From: an uncultured cyanobacterium
Lineage (GTDB): Bacteria > Cyanobacteriota > Cyanobacteriia > Cyanobacteriales > Nostocaceae
Direction: 5' to 3'
Length of the DNA: 64,000 nt
Assembly: GCA_903848645.1 (NCBI GenBank)
Contig: CAINGU010000073.1
Coordinates: 26,265-90,264, forward strand
The position numbers were made by a program, and so were the translations under genes. Of this stretch, positions 16,910 through 26,854 are shown piece by piece. The first letter of the stretch is position 1; the number at the start of each line of letters is the position of its first letter. The notes under the pieces were generated by a model that was given only the letters and a program-made list of their open reading frames with translations, ran no database searches and was not told the DNA's origin.

Positions 16910-18340
16910 TTACTTCTGAGATTCAGCAATGGGAACCCACTCAGTGTGGAAACTGCCTTCTTTATCAGTCCGTTTGTAGGTATGTGCGCCGAAGTAGTCG
17001 CGTTGTGCTTGAGTTAAGTTTTGTGGCAAGCGAGCGCGGCGGTAGCTATCGAAGTAATCTAAAGAAGCACTGAAAGCAGGAACAGGAATACCCAACTTAG
17101 CAGCAGTAACAATTACTTCCCGCCAAGCAGCTTGTCTATCCAAAATTGTTTGCTTAAATTCAGGCGCTAACAACAAGTTAGGTAAAGCGGGATTTTCGTC
17201 AAATGCTTTCTTAATCTTATTCAAGAAACCAGCGCGAATAATACAACCACCCTTCCAAATTCGAGCCATTTCGCCCAAATTCAATTCCCAGTTGTAAGTT
17301 TTGGAAGCTGTAGATAACAGCGCCATACCTTGAGCATAGGAACAGATTTTGGAACAATAAAGAGCATCACGCACCATGTTTATAAAAGCGGCAATGTCTC
17401 CACCATACTTAGCATTAGGTCCGGTGATTACCTTAGAAGCAGCAATCCGTTCATCTCTAATAGAAGAGAGAATCCGAGCATTTACTGCCGCTGTAATTGT
17501 CGGAATAGCTACACCCAATTCTAAAGCAGTTTGTACAGTCCAACGACCAGTTCCCTTTTGACCGGCTGCGTCAACAATCAAGTCAACTAGAGGAATTTTG
17601 CTTTCTGGATCAACGTAGGGGAAAATATTGGCGGTAATCTCAATCAAAAATGAATTGAGTTCGTCAGTTGTATTCCATTGAGCAAACACTTCATGGAGTT
17701 GTGCTGCACTTAAACCAGCCACATTTTTCAGCAAATCGTAAGCTTCTGCAATTAACTGCATATCGCCATACTCAATACCGTTGTGAACCATTTTTACATA
17801 GTGTCCAGAACCACCAGGACCAATGTAAGTTACACAAGGACCGTCATCAACTTGAGCCGCGATTTTGTTGAAAATGGGGGATAGGTACTCGTAGGAGCTT
17901 TTTGTCCCACCGGGCATAAGAGAAGGACCGTTTAAAGCACCTTCTTCACCACCGCTCACACCCATACCGATATAACGTAAACCAGAAGGTTCTAATTCTT
18001 GAGTGCGTCTTTCGGTATCTTCAAACCAAGAGTTACCACCGTCAATAATGATATCACCCTCTTGTAGTAAAGGCTTAAGCTGTTGAATTACCGCATCAAC
18101 AGGCTTACCAGCTTGTACCATCACCAAAATTTTGCGGGGACGTTCCAATGAGGCGACAAATTGTTCGAGGCTAAAAGCGGCTCTAACGTTCCGTCCTTGG
18201 GCGCGGTGCGCCATGAAGGCATCGGTTTTTTCACGAGAGCGGTTGTAAACTGCAATTGGGAAGCCATTTCTTTCTACGTTAAGTGCGATATTTTCGCCCA
18301 TAACTGCTAATCCAATCACACCAAAGCTTTGTAGTGTCAT
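16910..18340 (-). CDS. gnd: 6-phosphogluconate dehydrogenase, NADP-dependent, decarboxylating
   Basis: This 476-residue enzyme of the oxidative pentose phosphate pathway converts 6-phosphogluconate to ribulose 5-phosphate, CO2 and NADPH. The N-terminal Rossmann motif is GLAVMGENIALNVERNG (about 10-26) with NRS for NADP. The substrate motif GVSGGEEGALNGPSLMPGG (about 128-146) and the catalytic lysine region GHYVKMVHNGIEYGDMQ are intact. The C-terminal RRDYFGAHTYKR-like block is present as AQRDYFGAHTYKRTD. In heterocystous cyanobacteria this pathway supplies reductant in the dark and in heterocysts. The gene is convergent with chlG. Confidence 0.97.
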   Translation of the reverse strand: MTLQSFGVIGLAVMGENIALNVERNGFPIAVYNRSREKTDAFMAHRAQGRNVRAAFSLEQFVASLERPRKILVMVQAGKPVDAVIQQLKPLLQEGDIIIDGGNSWFEDTERRTQELEPSGLRYIGMGVSGGEEGALNGPSLMPGGTKSSYEYLSPIFNKIAAQVDDGPCVTYIGPGGSGHYVKMVHNGIEYGDMQLIAEAYDLLKNVAGLSAAQLHEVFAQWNTTDELNSFLIEITANIFPYVDPESKIPLVDLIVDAAGQKGTGRWTVQTALELGVAIPTITAAVNARILSSIRDERIAASKVITGPNAKYGGDIAAFINMVRDALYCSKICSYAQGMALLSTASKTYNWELNLGEMARIWKGGCIIRAGFLNKIKKAFDENPALPNLLLAPEFKQTILDRQAAWREVIVTAAKLGIPVPAFSASLDYFDSYRRARLPQNLTQAQRDYFGAHTYKRTDKEGSFHTEWVPIAESQK

Positions 18341-18695
18341 AGTTCAGTTTAAATCTTTTGTTTGGGTTTGGCTCTTTCTCTTGCAGATCCTTTCTCTTTA
18401 AGGGTAGTCTGAGATTTTGGCTTCACTCCTAAAGAAGATATTAAGAGTTTTTCGAGAATTTTAAAAAATTCCAACTAATATCAATAATTAATTTTATTTT
18501 GTATCGAAGTCCACAATTTAGTGACAAAATTTGCAAAATTGAAATACATATAGCGGGAGTCAGGAGGTAGGGGCGCAGGGCCTGCGCCCAGTCAGGAGTT
18601 GAGAATAAGAAAGAAGAAAATCCACCCTGTTCCCTGTTCCCTGTTCCCTGTTCCCTGTTCCCTTTCTTTAGTGAACTATTAAGGAGTATTAAAAA
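18341..18695. repeat. Intergenic region with TTCCCTG heptamer repeats and a GC-rich palindrome
   Basis: These 355 bases separate gnd (minus) from the Ycf66 gene (plus) and must hold both promoters. A GGGCGCAGG/CCTGCGCCC palindrome lies near 18572-18590. From about 18626 to 18662 the heptamer TTCCCTG is repeated about five times. An AAGGAG (18681-18686) is the ribosome site of the next gene. No small gene is recognisable. Confidence 0.7.
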
Positions 18696-19631
18696 ATGCT
18701 GGCTTATCTTCTAGCGTTAGTAGTCGGTTTTGGCAGTCTTGCCATTTATTTATCCGCCTTCTTTTTTCCAGAAATCCACCGGAAGAATGATTTTATCTGG
18801 AGTGGAGTTGGGCTATTCTACGCTTTAGTATTATGGATTTTTGCATCTCGAATTACTGGGGGGCTATTACTGGGTCATGTAGCTAGTGTGACACTGTTGG
18901 TATGCTTTGGCTGGCAAACGCTGTCATTACGGCGACAGTTAGCTCCCGCAGGACAACAAACTCCTCTCCCCAGTCCTGAGCTAATTAAAATTAGTTTCCA
19001 AACACAAATGTCAAAGTTTTCTGTGAAAGAGAAATTTGCACAATTAGTTGGCTTCCTTGGTAGTCTGTTTGGTGGTGCTAAAGCGAAGCTACAGCAGACT
19101 GTGAATAAAAAGCCAGTTATCAAAACTGCTGAAGAGATTTTACAAACAACTACAACTGAAGCAACGCCACCGTCAAAATTACCAGATGAGTCGGTAACTG
19201 TTACCCCAGTAATTGCAACTGAAGCTTTGTCAGAGGAAACTGTTTCCCAATCTCCTGTTTTGGAAATGGTAGAACCAGGACAAACTCCACCACCTGTGAT
19301 TGAGGAGGAAGAAAAGCCAACAGAAGCACCTACAGCAGCGGAAACTGAAACTGTAGTCGAGATCATTCAAACTGAGGTTGTGATTTTAGAATCACCAATA
19401 GCAGCAGAAACTGAAACTCTGGTAGAGATAATTCAAACTGAGGTAATTATTGCCATAGAAGAAACTAGCGAAACTATAAGTACGCCAGAAATAAGTTCCC
19501 CAAATCCAGTGATATCCGAGTTATTAGCCACAGAAGCAGCCGAAAAATCTGATATGACCGTTGAGGAAGTTAAACCAGTTGGGGAAGCATTGCCAGAACA
19601 AATACCACTAAATAAACCCGTTGAGGAGTAA
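18696..19631 (+). CDS. Ycf66-family membrane protein with long acidic tail
   Basis: The first 90 residues, with about three hydrophobic helices (MLAYLLALVVGFGSLAIYLS and following, then FYALVLWIFASRITGG), match the Ycf66 family conserved in cyanobacteria and some plastids. The function is unknown but is linked by distribution to photosynthesis. The rest (about 110-311) is a low-complexity Thr/Glu/Pro/Val-rich tail with an internal duplication, AAETETVVEIIQTEV and AAETETLVEIIQTEV, about 24 residues apart. The AAGGAG ten bases before the ATG fixes the start. The gene stands alone on this strand. Confidence 0.8.
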   Translation: MLAYLLALVVGFGSLAIYLSAFFFPEIHRKNDFIWSGVGLFYALVLWIFASRITGGLLLGHVASVTLLVCFGWQTLSLRRQLAPAGQQTPLPSPELIKISFQTQMSKFSVKEKFAQLVGFLGSLFGGAKAKLQQTVNKKPVIKTAEEILQTTTTEATPPSKLPDESVTVTPVIATEALSEETVSQSPVLEMVEPGQTPPPVIEEEEKPTEAPTAAETETVVEIIQTEVVILESPIAAETETLVEIIQTEVIIAIEETSETISTPEISSPNPVISELLATEAAEKSDMTVEEVKPVGEALPEQIPLNKPVEE

Positions 19632-19682
19632 TTAAGAGGATTTACGCTGCTGATTCCAAATAATCAAGGGAATCAAAGCAAT

Positions 19683-20777
19683 TTATGATAATACCGCTGC
19701 TGGATTAAATCCCAATTGGGATAATAAGCGGTTAATATCAAAATGCTCAGACATAAGAGAGCGAATGCACTCTATTTTAATTGGTTCATGGACACGAACC
19801 TGACCAAAGGTGCGATCAATAATTTCTACTGTGGTGAGAGTATCAAGATCCACGGATAAAATCGGGATTTCTAACTCTTCAGCGCGGTTGAGGATAAATG
19901 CAGGAGGTGGCAGTTGTCCAGTCAGGATGAGGCATTGAGTAGATGTTTCTAGAGCCGCTTGTTGAATTTCAACGCGATCGCCTCCTGTTACTACTGCCAT
20001 GTTCTGACGTTTGCGGAAGTATTTGACGGCGGAATTGACATTCATCGCCCCAATCGCTAGACTTTCAACTAATAAATCTAAGCGATCGCTCCGACAGAGA
20101 ACATCAGCGTTTAACTGCTTGACTAATTCTCCTACACTCACACTGCGAAGTATATCGCTTTTGGGCAATGTTGCCAGTACAGGAATATCCTGTTTTTCCA
20201 AAAATGGGCGTAAGAGTGTGTGAACTAACTCTAATTTTTCCTGAGGTACTTCATTAATTACCACACCCATTAACCGTTTACCCAATCGCTGTTTAGCAGA
20301 CAACAATGCCTCAACAGAAGTTAGTGATTGATAACGGCTAATTAAGAGTACAGGAGCATCTAATTTTTCTGCTAATTCCAGTAAGGATAATCCAAATAAA
20401 TTTCCTTCTGATAAGTTAGCAGGCCCTTCTAAGATTACCAAATTACTCTTGGGAATTTGTGAATACTTTTGTACTAGTAACTCTTGATAGTTAGTTGTAT
20501 CTTCTCCCTGTAAGCGTTTCTGGACGGTAATTTCATCCAAAGATAATAAGGTGGGAGCAATGCGGTTGTCTGGCAGGTTAAGGTTATGAGTAATGAACTG
20601 GACATCTTCTTCAACTACTGTTCCGGCAGATGTCTTGACAAAATTACCCAAAGGTTTGCCATAAGCAATATCCAAACCTTTTTGTTTTAGCTGATGAGAC
20701 AAACCTAAAACTGTTGCAGATTTGCCACTGTAAGCTTCAACTGATCCAACCAGCAAGTATTTAGCAAGTGTTGGCAC
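19683..20777 (-). CDS. BioD-like / DRTGG-domain protein (phosphotransacetylase-family N-terminal type)
   Basis: In this 364-residue protein the N-terminal half is a dethiobiotin-synthetase-like P-loop domain (LLVGSVEAYSGKSATVLGLS at about 8-27; VILEGPANLSEG). The C-terminal half is a DRTGG domain (about 220-330, with VVTGGDRVEIQQAALETS and CLILTGQLPPP). The same pair of domains precedes the catalytic domain in long phosphotransacetylases, but here the Pta domain is absent. Such stand-alone proteins are conserved in cyanobacteria. A sensing or regulatory role is possible but unproven. The start is a GTG at 20777, the position matching homologues that begin MPxLAKYLL. Confidence 0.75.
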   Translation of the reverse strand: MPTLAKYLLVGSVEAYSGKSATVLGLSHQLKQKGLDIAYGKPLGNFVKTSAGTVVEEDVQFITHNLNLPDNRIAPTLLSLDEITVQKRLQGEDTTNYQELLVQKYSQIPKSNLVILEGPANLSEGNLFGLSLLELAEKLDAPVLLISRYQSLTSVEALLSAKQRLGKRLMGVVINEVPQEKLELVHTLLRPFLEKQDIPVLATLPKSDILRSVSVGELVKQLNADVLCRSDRLDLLVESLAIGAMNVNSAVKYFRKRQNMAVVTGGDRVEIQQAALETSTQCLILTGQLPPPAFILNRAEELEIPILSVDLDTLTTVEIIDRTFGQVRVHEPIKIECIRSLMSEHFDINRLLSQLGFNPAAVLS

Positions 20778-21014
20778 GTATGCACTCCTAATTTCAAAAG
20801 TTTGTACAACTCAGCTAGGTGTCTACTAATTTTAGTGCAATAGGCGGAAGGTAAATAGCTATAGCAATCCTAATCGCCTAAATTTTTCAAATTAAATGGG
20901 AATAAATCTAGCTGTGGTAGCTATTGTAGCGATTTTGAACAGGATAAAAAGATTTGTTTAAATTAATAGTTTATGCTTTTTGGTATATAAAAGCGATAAT
21001 ATTGACAATATCTG

Positions 21015-21110
21015 AGCCGACAAAACCCACGCAGGTGGGTTGCTTTCCTTTTGATTTTTTTAGTCCGCGCAGACGGACTTTGTTTGTATAGCCGCGACTT
21101 CTAGTCGTCA
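21015..21110. repeat. Dispersed repeat with three hairpins
   Basis: Three palindromes follow one another: AACCCAC-GCAG-GTGGGTT (21024-21041), AGTCCG-CGCAGA-CGGACT (21062-21079) and CGACTtctAGTCG (about 21095-21107). The last overlaps the end of the SPFH gene. This arrangement is a familiar intergenic repeat of filamentous cyanobacteria. It may serve as the transcript end of the SPFH gene, but no T-run follows on that strand. The remaining bases 20778-21014 hold nothing I recognise. Confidence 0.6.
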
Positions 21111-23161
21111 GGACTTAAGTTAACTACAGGATTAGGAAGAGGTGGAGGTGAAGGAATTTTCGATTCTGGATGGGTTTTGCTATTAGTTTGATTCAAAAGA
21201 ATCATAGACAATAAACCATCTGCTAAACCATTATTACTACCATTATTACCACCAACAATGATATCAGGAATAATGCGAACATGGCGATCGCCCACAATTT
21301 GCATTAACTGCATCGCTGTGTAACCTTGTAAACCCAAAGCTTGTACACCTGTCCGGTAGGTTTCCGCCTTAGCGTTACCTGTAGCCCGGATACCCTCAGC
21401 TTCCGCTATAGCTTTTAGCTTAGTTGCTTCGGCTTCCCCATTCGCTTCCTTAATGGCTGCTTGGGATTTTAACTCTGCTATTTGCACACTTTGCTCAGAT
21501 TTGACCATTTCTTGCTGAATGTTCGCCAGAGCCGTTTCCCGTACCAGTTGTTGGCGTTGGGTTTGCGCCATTTGCTGCACTTCGTAAGTCTTGCGTTCTT
21601 CTTCGGCAATTTTCCGGTCTGTCTGTGTCTGCATTAAGGCCGCAGGGGGTTGAATATCACCAATTAAGGTATCAATTGCTTGCACATCATAGGCACGTAA
21701 AGCGACTTTAATATAGTCAGCAGCCTCAGTTTGGCGTTCACTCCGGGCTGTTAAAAAGTCGAGAACAGTGCAGTTTTGAGCCGAGTTGCGGAAATAGTTA
21801 CCAATGGTTGGTTCGAGAACATGATCTACTAAATTTTGCATTGCACCCACACGGGAAATCACCTTTGGTGCATCTAAAGCCCCAACATGGATAATTTGCG
21901 CTACTTCCAAATCAAACGCAAAACCATCACGAGATCGCACAGTTAAAGATTGTAGCTTCTCATCATAGCTATGTCTTTCTGTTCTCCCTGACCAATTTAA
22001 AACTATGTTTGTCGTTGGGACTAACTCAATTTTCATAATTCGGGAGTTAGTCGGGTGTTTACCAGGATACAGAGGTTCTACCCAAACGCCCTTATGTCCC
22101 TGGTGTACCAAGTTACCGTGGGTGAAAGCTGCACCACTAATATCTTCTTGTTCTCTACCTACGAAAGAAATTACCACACCTACATAACCAATAGGTATTT
22201 CTGTCATGGGTACTTGTTCAACTTGCACAAACCAGGGATTCAAGTTCCAAGAACCAGATAGTAAAATTTGCTCTTGCAAACCTCTTTTACCACCACCGTT
22301 AATAAATTTTTGACCATTTTGAAAGTTGTCGTGTCCTTCAATTACAGCCCCAGCAATTTCACCAGGAGAAATTGGCAATCCATCCAAAGTGGTGACAATA
22401 CCGACTTTATCAGATTTGACACTATATACGTTTAATTGTTCTGGATTCATGCCATGGGCAGAGGCATTAGCGGCTGTAATTACTTTAAACAGGGCAGTAT
22501 TAATCCGGTAACTACCTGCGGTGAGAAAGCCCATTTGTCGGCCTTTTTCCCCACCTTTGGTCAGAAATTTGCGAGCATCTTGAAAATTATCACATTCGAC
22601 AATTTTGCCCAAAATCCGTTCTGGGGGGTTTTGTGCGCCATCAGCAGCGACAATCAGAGCTATTTGACCTTGGGGGACAACTATCACAGGTTCTTTTTTA
22701 ACTGAATATTGCCAAGGCCAATGTCCCCAATGCCAACCTGGGGCGAGGGTATCTGCTTGCAAACCCGCTTCACCATTGAGGGCAATTAATCTACCAGGAG
22801 GTAGTCCTTTACCGGAAAGGGTGAATTTTTTGACAACAATGCCAACTTCACGTTCACCGATAACTACCAGTCCACCAAAGAAGAAACAACCACCAATCAG
22901 AATGACAGGAATAATGATCAAAGGCTCAATCCCCATTGCTTGATAGGGAATTTGGCGGGTTACTGATTGAGTAACTACGGATTGAGTTTGGGTAGAGGGG
23001 ATTGAGACAGAAGTTATTTCTGGTGCTGTCAGTGTTTTTATAGGAGTGGCATTAGCAGTATTAATACCACCTGCTAAGGCTAAGGCTGCAACCGCAGATG
23101 TAGCCAAGGCTACAAATTTATATTGCTTGCTTTTATCAATAAAAAATGGAAAGCTTTTCAT
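21101..23161 (-). CDS. SPFH/Band 7 (flotillin-like) membrane protein
   Basis: This 686-residue protein starts with a hydrophobic, signal-like segment (FVALATSAVAALALAGGINTANA), followed by a transmembrane helix IIIPVILIGGCFFFGGLVVIG at about 82-102. A long SPFH/Band 7 region follows (IPIGYVGVVISFVGRE, then SRDGFAFDLEVAQIIHVG). The C-terminal third is an Ala/Glu/Gln-rich coiled coil (AEEERKTYEVQQMAQTQRQQ onward), as in flotillins. Repeated KIVECDNFQDARKFL and VIEGHDNFQNGQKFI segments suggest a duplicated N-terminal subdomain. Flotillins organise membrane microdomains; the specific role here is unknown. It is larger than typical flotillins (about 480-500 residues). Confidence 0.85.
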   Translation of the reverse strand: MKSFPFFIDKSKQYKFVALATSAVAALALAGGINTANATPIKTLTAPEITSVSIPSTQTQSVVTQSVTRQIPYQAMGIEPLIIIPVILIGGCFFFGGLVVIGEREVGIVVKKFTLSGKGLPPGRLIALNGEAGLQADTLAPGWHWGHWPWQYSVKKEPVIVVPQGQIALIVAADGAQNPPERILGKIVECDNFQDARKFLTKGGEKGRQMGFLTAGSYRINTALFKVITAANASAHGMNPEQLNVYSVKSDKVGIVTTLDGLPISPGEIAGAVIEGHDNFQNGQKFINGGGKRGLQEQILLSGSWNLNPWFVQVEQVPMTEIPIGYVGVVISFVGREQEDISGAAFTHGNLVHQGHKGVWVEPLYPGKHPTNSRIMKIELVPTTNIVLNWSGRTERHSYDEKLQSLTVRSRDGFAFDLEVAQIIHVGALDAPKVISRVGAMQNLVDHVLEPTIGNYFRNSAQNCTVLDFLTARSERQTEAADYIKVALRAYDVQAIDTLIGDIQPPAALMQTQTDRKIAEEERKTYEVQQMAQTQRQQLVRETALANIQQEMVKSEQSVQIAELKSQAAIKEANGEAEATKLKAIAEAEGIRATGNAKAETYRTGVQALGLQGYTAMQLMQIVGDRHVRIIPDIIVGGNNGSNNGLADGLLSMILLNQTNSKTHPESKIPSPPPLPNPVVNLSPDD

Positions 23162-23340
23162 ATATGTGCCTCTTTGGGCAATTAATCATCCAAGGTATCA
23201 CTTCATCAGGATGGAATGATTTTTCTTAAACTTAATGTAATTTTTATGTAGGAATACCAAAAAATAAATTATCCCATTTTGTGAGATGGGCTTCTAGCCC
23301 GTCCAGGTTTAAGGGCAGGCAAGATGCCCACCCTATCAAG
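23162..23340. other. Leader region of the SPFH gene with short inverted repeats
   Basis: This stretch holds the presumed SPFH promoter (next to 23161) and a GGGCTTCTAGCCC palindrome (about 23288-23300) followed by GGGCAGGCAAGATGCCC. These belong to the repeat cluster that continues to 23500. No gene is seen; an apparent 79-codon frame on the minus strand runs entirely through repeats. Confidence 0.5.
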
Positions 23341-23440
23341 AATTACAGCGGTTCTCGCTCTAATCGAGGGCGGGGAAGCCGCACCCCTACGCGTTTGACA
23401 ATAAAAAATGTACCTCATAACAACAGAAAGTGCTGTAATT
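23341..23440. repeat. MITE-like element with AATTACAGC/GCTGTAATT ends
   Basis: This 100-base element has perfect 9-base inverted ends, AATTACAGC (23341-23349) and GCTGTAATT (23432-23440). Its right-hand 42 bases are nearly identical to 354-395, and its left end (ACAGCGGTT...CGCTC) recurs at about 36676. It has no coding capacity and lies between the SPFH gene and atpC. Confidence 0.75.
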
Positions 23441-23509
23441 GAATTTTTAACCCAGTAAATAAGGGTAGGCATTTGCCCACCCTCATTAATTTTAGATGCA
23501 GTATGCAAT

Positions 23510-23923
23510 TTATACCGAGCCGCCGGCAGCTTGAAAACGAGCGCGAGCGCGTTTAAATACTTTTGTTGCCTGGATTTGTGCTTGACGATCTTCTAGTTTA
23601 ACTTGATTTAGGCTAGTTTGTGCTTCAGTAAAAGCAGTGCGGGCTTCTTCAAGTTTAATTTTGTCGCCACGTTCAGCACCATTGACTAAAATTGTGACTT
23701 CATTTTCATCAACTTCAGCAAAACCGCCTAAAAGAGCGATCGCTTGCCAACTAGAATTTTTAGTAGCCCGAACACGCATTACACCTATATCCAAAGCTGT
23801 CAACATTGGTGCGTGTCCACTAAGGATACCTAATTGACCAGTGGTGCTAGGTAAAACTACTTCCTCAGCTTCAGCATCCCAAACAGTTTTGTCTGGAGAA
23901 ATTACACGAACAGTTAATGTCAT
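23510..23923 (-). CDS. atpC: ATP synthase F1 epsilon subunit
   Basis: This 137-residue subunit is the central-stalk inhibitor of the thylakoid/cytoplasmic-membrane ATP synthase. The N-terminal beta sandwich reads LTVRVISPDKTVWDAEAEEV and LPSTTGQLGILSGHAPMLTA, the family signature. ALLGGFAEVDENEVTILVNGAER follows, and then a two-helix C-terminal domain. It is the second gene of the cyanobacterial beta-epsilon operon, 79 bases after atpD. That gap contains TCAGTTG heptamers and a GGCGGGG/CCCCGCC hairpin. It is called atpE in older cyanobacterial naming. Confidence 0.97.
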   Translation of the reverse strand: MTLTVRVISPDKTVWDAEAEEVVLPSTTGQLGILSGHAPMLTALDIGVMRVRATKNSSWQAIALLGGFAEVDENEVTILVNGAERGDKIKLEEARTAFTEAQTSLNQVKLEDRQAQIQATKVFKRARARFQAAGGSV

Positions 23924-23934
23924 TTATCGGTTGT

Positions 23935-24000
23935 CCTTTGTCAGTTGTCAGTTGTCAGTTGCACAAATCTCTGTACAGGCGGGGAAACCCCGCCCCTACT
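23935..24000. repeat. TCAGTTG heptamers and GC hairpin in the atpD-atpC gap
   Basis: Three copies of TCAGTTG (about 23940-23960) are followed by GGCGGGG-AAA-CCCCGCC (23978-23994). The hairpin lies between two genes of one operon, so it could attenuate or protect the message between beta and epsilon. It is also a dispersed motif elsewhere in the window. Confidence 0.65.
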
Positions 24001-24002
24001 GA

Positions 24003-25472
<1,470 letters not shown>

Positions 25473-25720
25473 CTATTTTTCACAAGTGGGTCGTTTAAGA
25501 CCCCAGATCAAGCGATATCATCTCTTAGGTTAGCACTTAACGACTCCACCTTTGCCTTAAATTCATTATTAAAACGAGATCCCGGATTTCTTGAAAATTC
25601 TGGAACTACTTATGGGCGTTTAGTATCAAAAGCAAAAATACCATGCCTATGAGGTTGTTGTATCTCACTCCACCGATCACCGCTAGAATGGATGTTAACC
25701 TGATTTAAAATTAAAAGGTC

Positions 25721-26038
25721 ATGATCACAACTCAGGCAGAAATAATCAATCAATTAAAAACTCTAGAAGCATTTTCTCAACAAGGAGGATATAGTGATAT
25801 CCTGGCTTCATCGCTAAGAAAAATTATTACTCAAGAAATAAATTATATTCAGCAGCAAATCAAAGAATTAGAAAATGATTTGCAGGTATTTGAACAACAG
25901 TATCAATTATCATCTGAGGATTTTTATCGGCAATTTAAAACAGGTCAATTAGGAGATGAAGTAGATTTTGTTGAATGGAGTGCTTTTTATCAAATGTGGA
26001 CTGATTTACAAGCTCGTTTAGCGTTACTTCAATCTTAA
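25721..26038 (+). CDS. Probable antitoxin partner of TumE-like toxin
   Basis: This 105-residue protein is mostly helical, with a heptad-like central part (EINYIQQQIKELENDLQVFE) and a conserved-looking end (SEDFYRQFKTGQLGDEVDFV and EWSAFYQMW). I do not recognise a named domain. It is followed after only seven bases by the TumE-like gene, the usual spacing of a toxin-antitoxin operon. In cyanobacteria such about 100-residue helical genes often precede DUF6516 genes. The antitoxin role is therefore inferred from position and size. Confidence 0.55.
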   Translation: MITTQAEIINQLKTLEAFSQQGGYSDILASSLRKIITQEINYIQQQIKELENDLQVFEQQYQLSSEDFYRQFKTGQLGDEVDFVEWSAFYQMWTDLQARLALLQS

Positions 26039-26045
26039 ATTGAAT

Positions 26046-26429
26046 ATGATAGTTGCGGATTATTTGACAGAAATAAAAGCTAAATTAATTACTAGTCCGA
26101 TAATTGATAAGATTGATATTGTTAAAGAACGAGCATTATCTGATCAAGGTTATTTTCGGGCAAGGTTGAATTTAACGAATGGTGATTTTCTAGAAGTAGT
26201 GGAGTTTTTTAAACTCAAGGGAGATAAATGTATTACGGAAACCTATCGTTATCAATGGATGGATGCTACTAAAACCCAGTTAATAAAAATATGGGATAAT
26301 GTAGAGCATTTTCCTAATTTACCAAATTTTCCTCATCATATCCATATTGGTGAAGAATCTAATGTTTATTCAAGTGTTTGTATGAATATTTTAGAAATTA
26401 TTGATTTAATTAGTCAAGAAATTAAATAG
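26046..26429 (+). CDS. TumE-like (DUF6516) toxin
   Basis: This protein of about 127 residues carries the features of the DUF6516/TumE family: an ANG/TNGDFLEVVEFF-like strand (LNLTNGDFLEVVEFF), a TETYRYQWMD strand (normally Y-x-Y-x-x), and the hallmark histidine motif FPNLPNFPHHIHIG. The family has been linked to toxin-antitoxin loci as the toxin, probably acting on RNA. I start at the ATG at 26046; a TTG at 26040 would add two residues. It lies directly downstream of the presumed antitoxin. Assignment is from motif memory. Confidence 0.65.
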   Translation: MIVADYLTEIKAKLITSPIIDKIDIVKERALSDQGYFRARLNLTNGDFLEVVEFFKLKGDKCITETYRYQWMDATKTQLIKIWDNVEHFPNLPNFPHHIHIGEESNVYSSVCMNILEIIDLISQEIK

Positions 26430-26535
26430 AAGAAATTGGAAATCTCTGGTATCAAAAGCAAAAATGCCATGTCTGGAGTTGACACTGCTGGTCTGGAGAC
26501 TGGGAACGAGGGGAATCCCAGTAGAAGAAATTAAT

Positions 26536-26790
26536 TTAAGTTTTTTGATTTTGGGATTTGAATCTACCAGCAATAAATTCTCTTTTTTCTAAATGTTTGG
26601 TTTTGCGTTTAGTAACTCTTTCTCTCCACATTTGGAAACTGGATGATTTCATTTCCCTTCTCATAAGGGCAATTACCTGTTTTTCTAAAAGTCCAAATTG
26701 TGTTTCTATGACATCAAATGGTGTTCTATCTTCCCAAGCCATTTCGATGATCCGATCTATGGTTTCAGTATCTAATTCAGGTAGTTTCAT
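26536..26790 (-). CDS. TIGR03643 / DUF2805 family small protein
   Basis: This 84-residue protein reads LDTETIDRIIEMAWEDRTPF, then FDVIETQFGLLEKQVIALMRREMK and WRERVTKRKTKHLEKR. The helix-turn-helix-like first half and the W-R-x-R-V-x-x-R-x-x-K-H end match a short conserved family (TIGR03643) found in cyanobacteria, proteobacteria and Bacteroidetes. The function is unknown; the basic tail suggests nucleic-acid binding. It stands alone on the minus strand, convergent with the TumE gene. Confidence 0.75.
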   Translation of the reverse strand: MKLPELDTETIDRIIEMAWEDRTPFDVIETQFGLLEKQVIALMRREMKSSSFQMWRERVTKRKTKHLEKREFIAGRFKSQNQKT

Positions 26791-26854
26791 ATTTTAAACT
26801 GTTTTGATAAATTGAATAAAAATACTACATTGATAATTCATTCAAAGGAAGCAG

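Noticed and set aside
23269..23508. 79-codon minus-strand frame
   Set aside because: It runs entirely through the dispersed repeat and its hairpins; not a gene.
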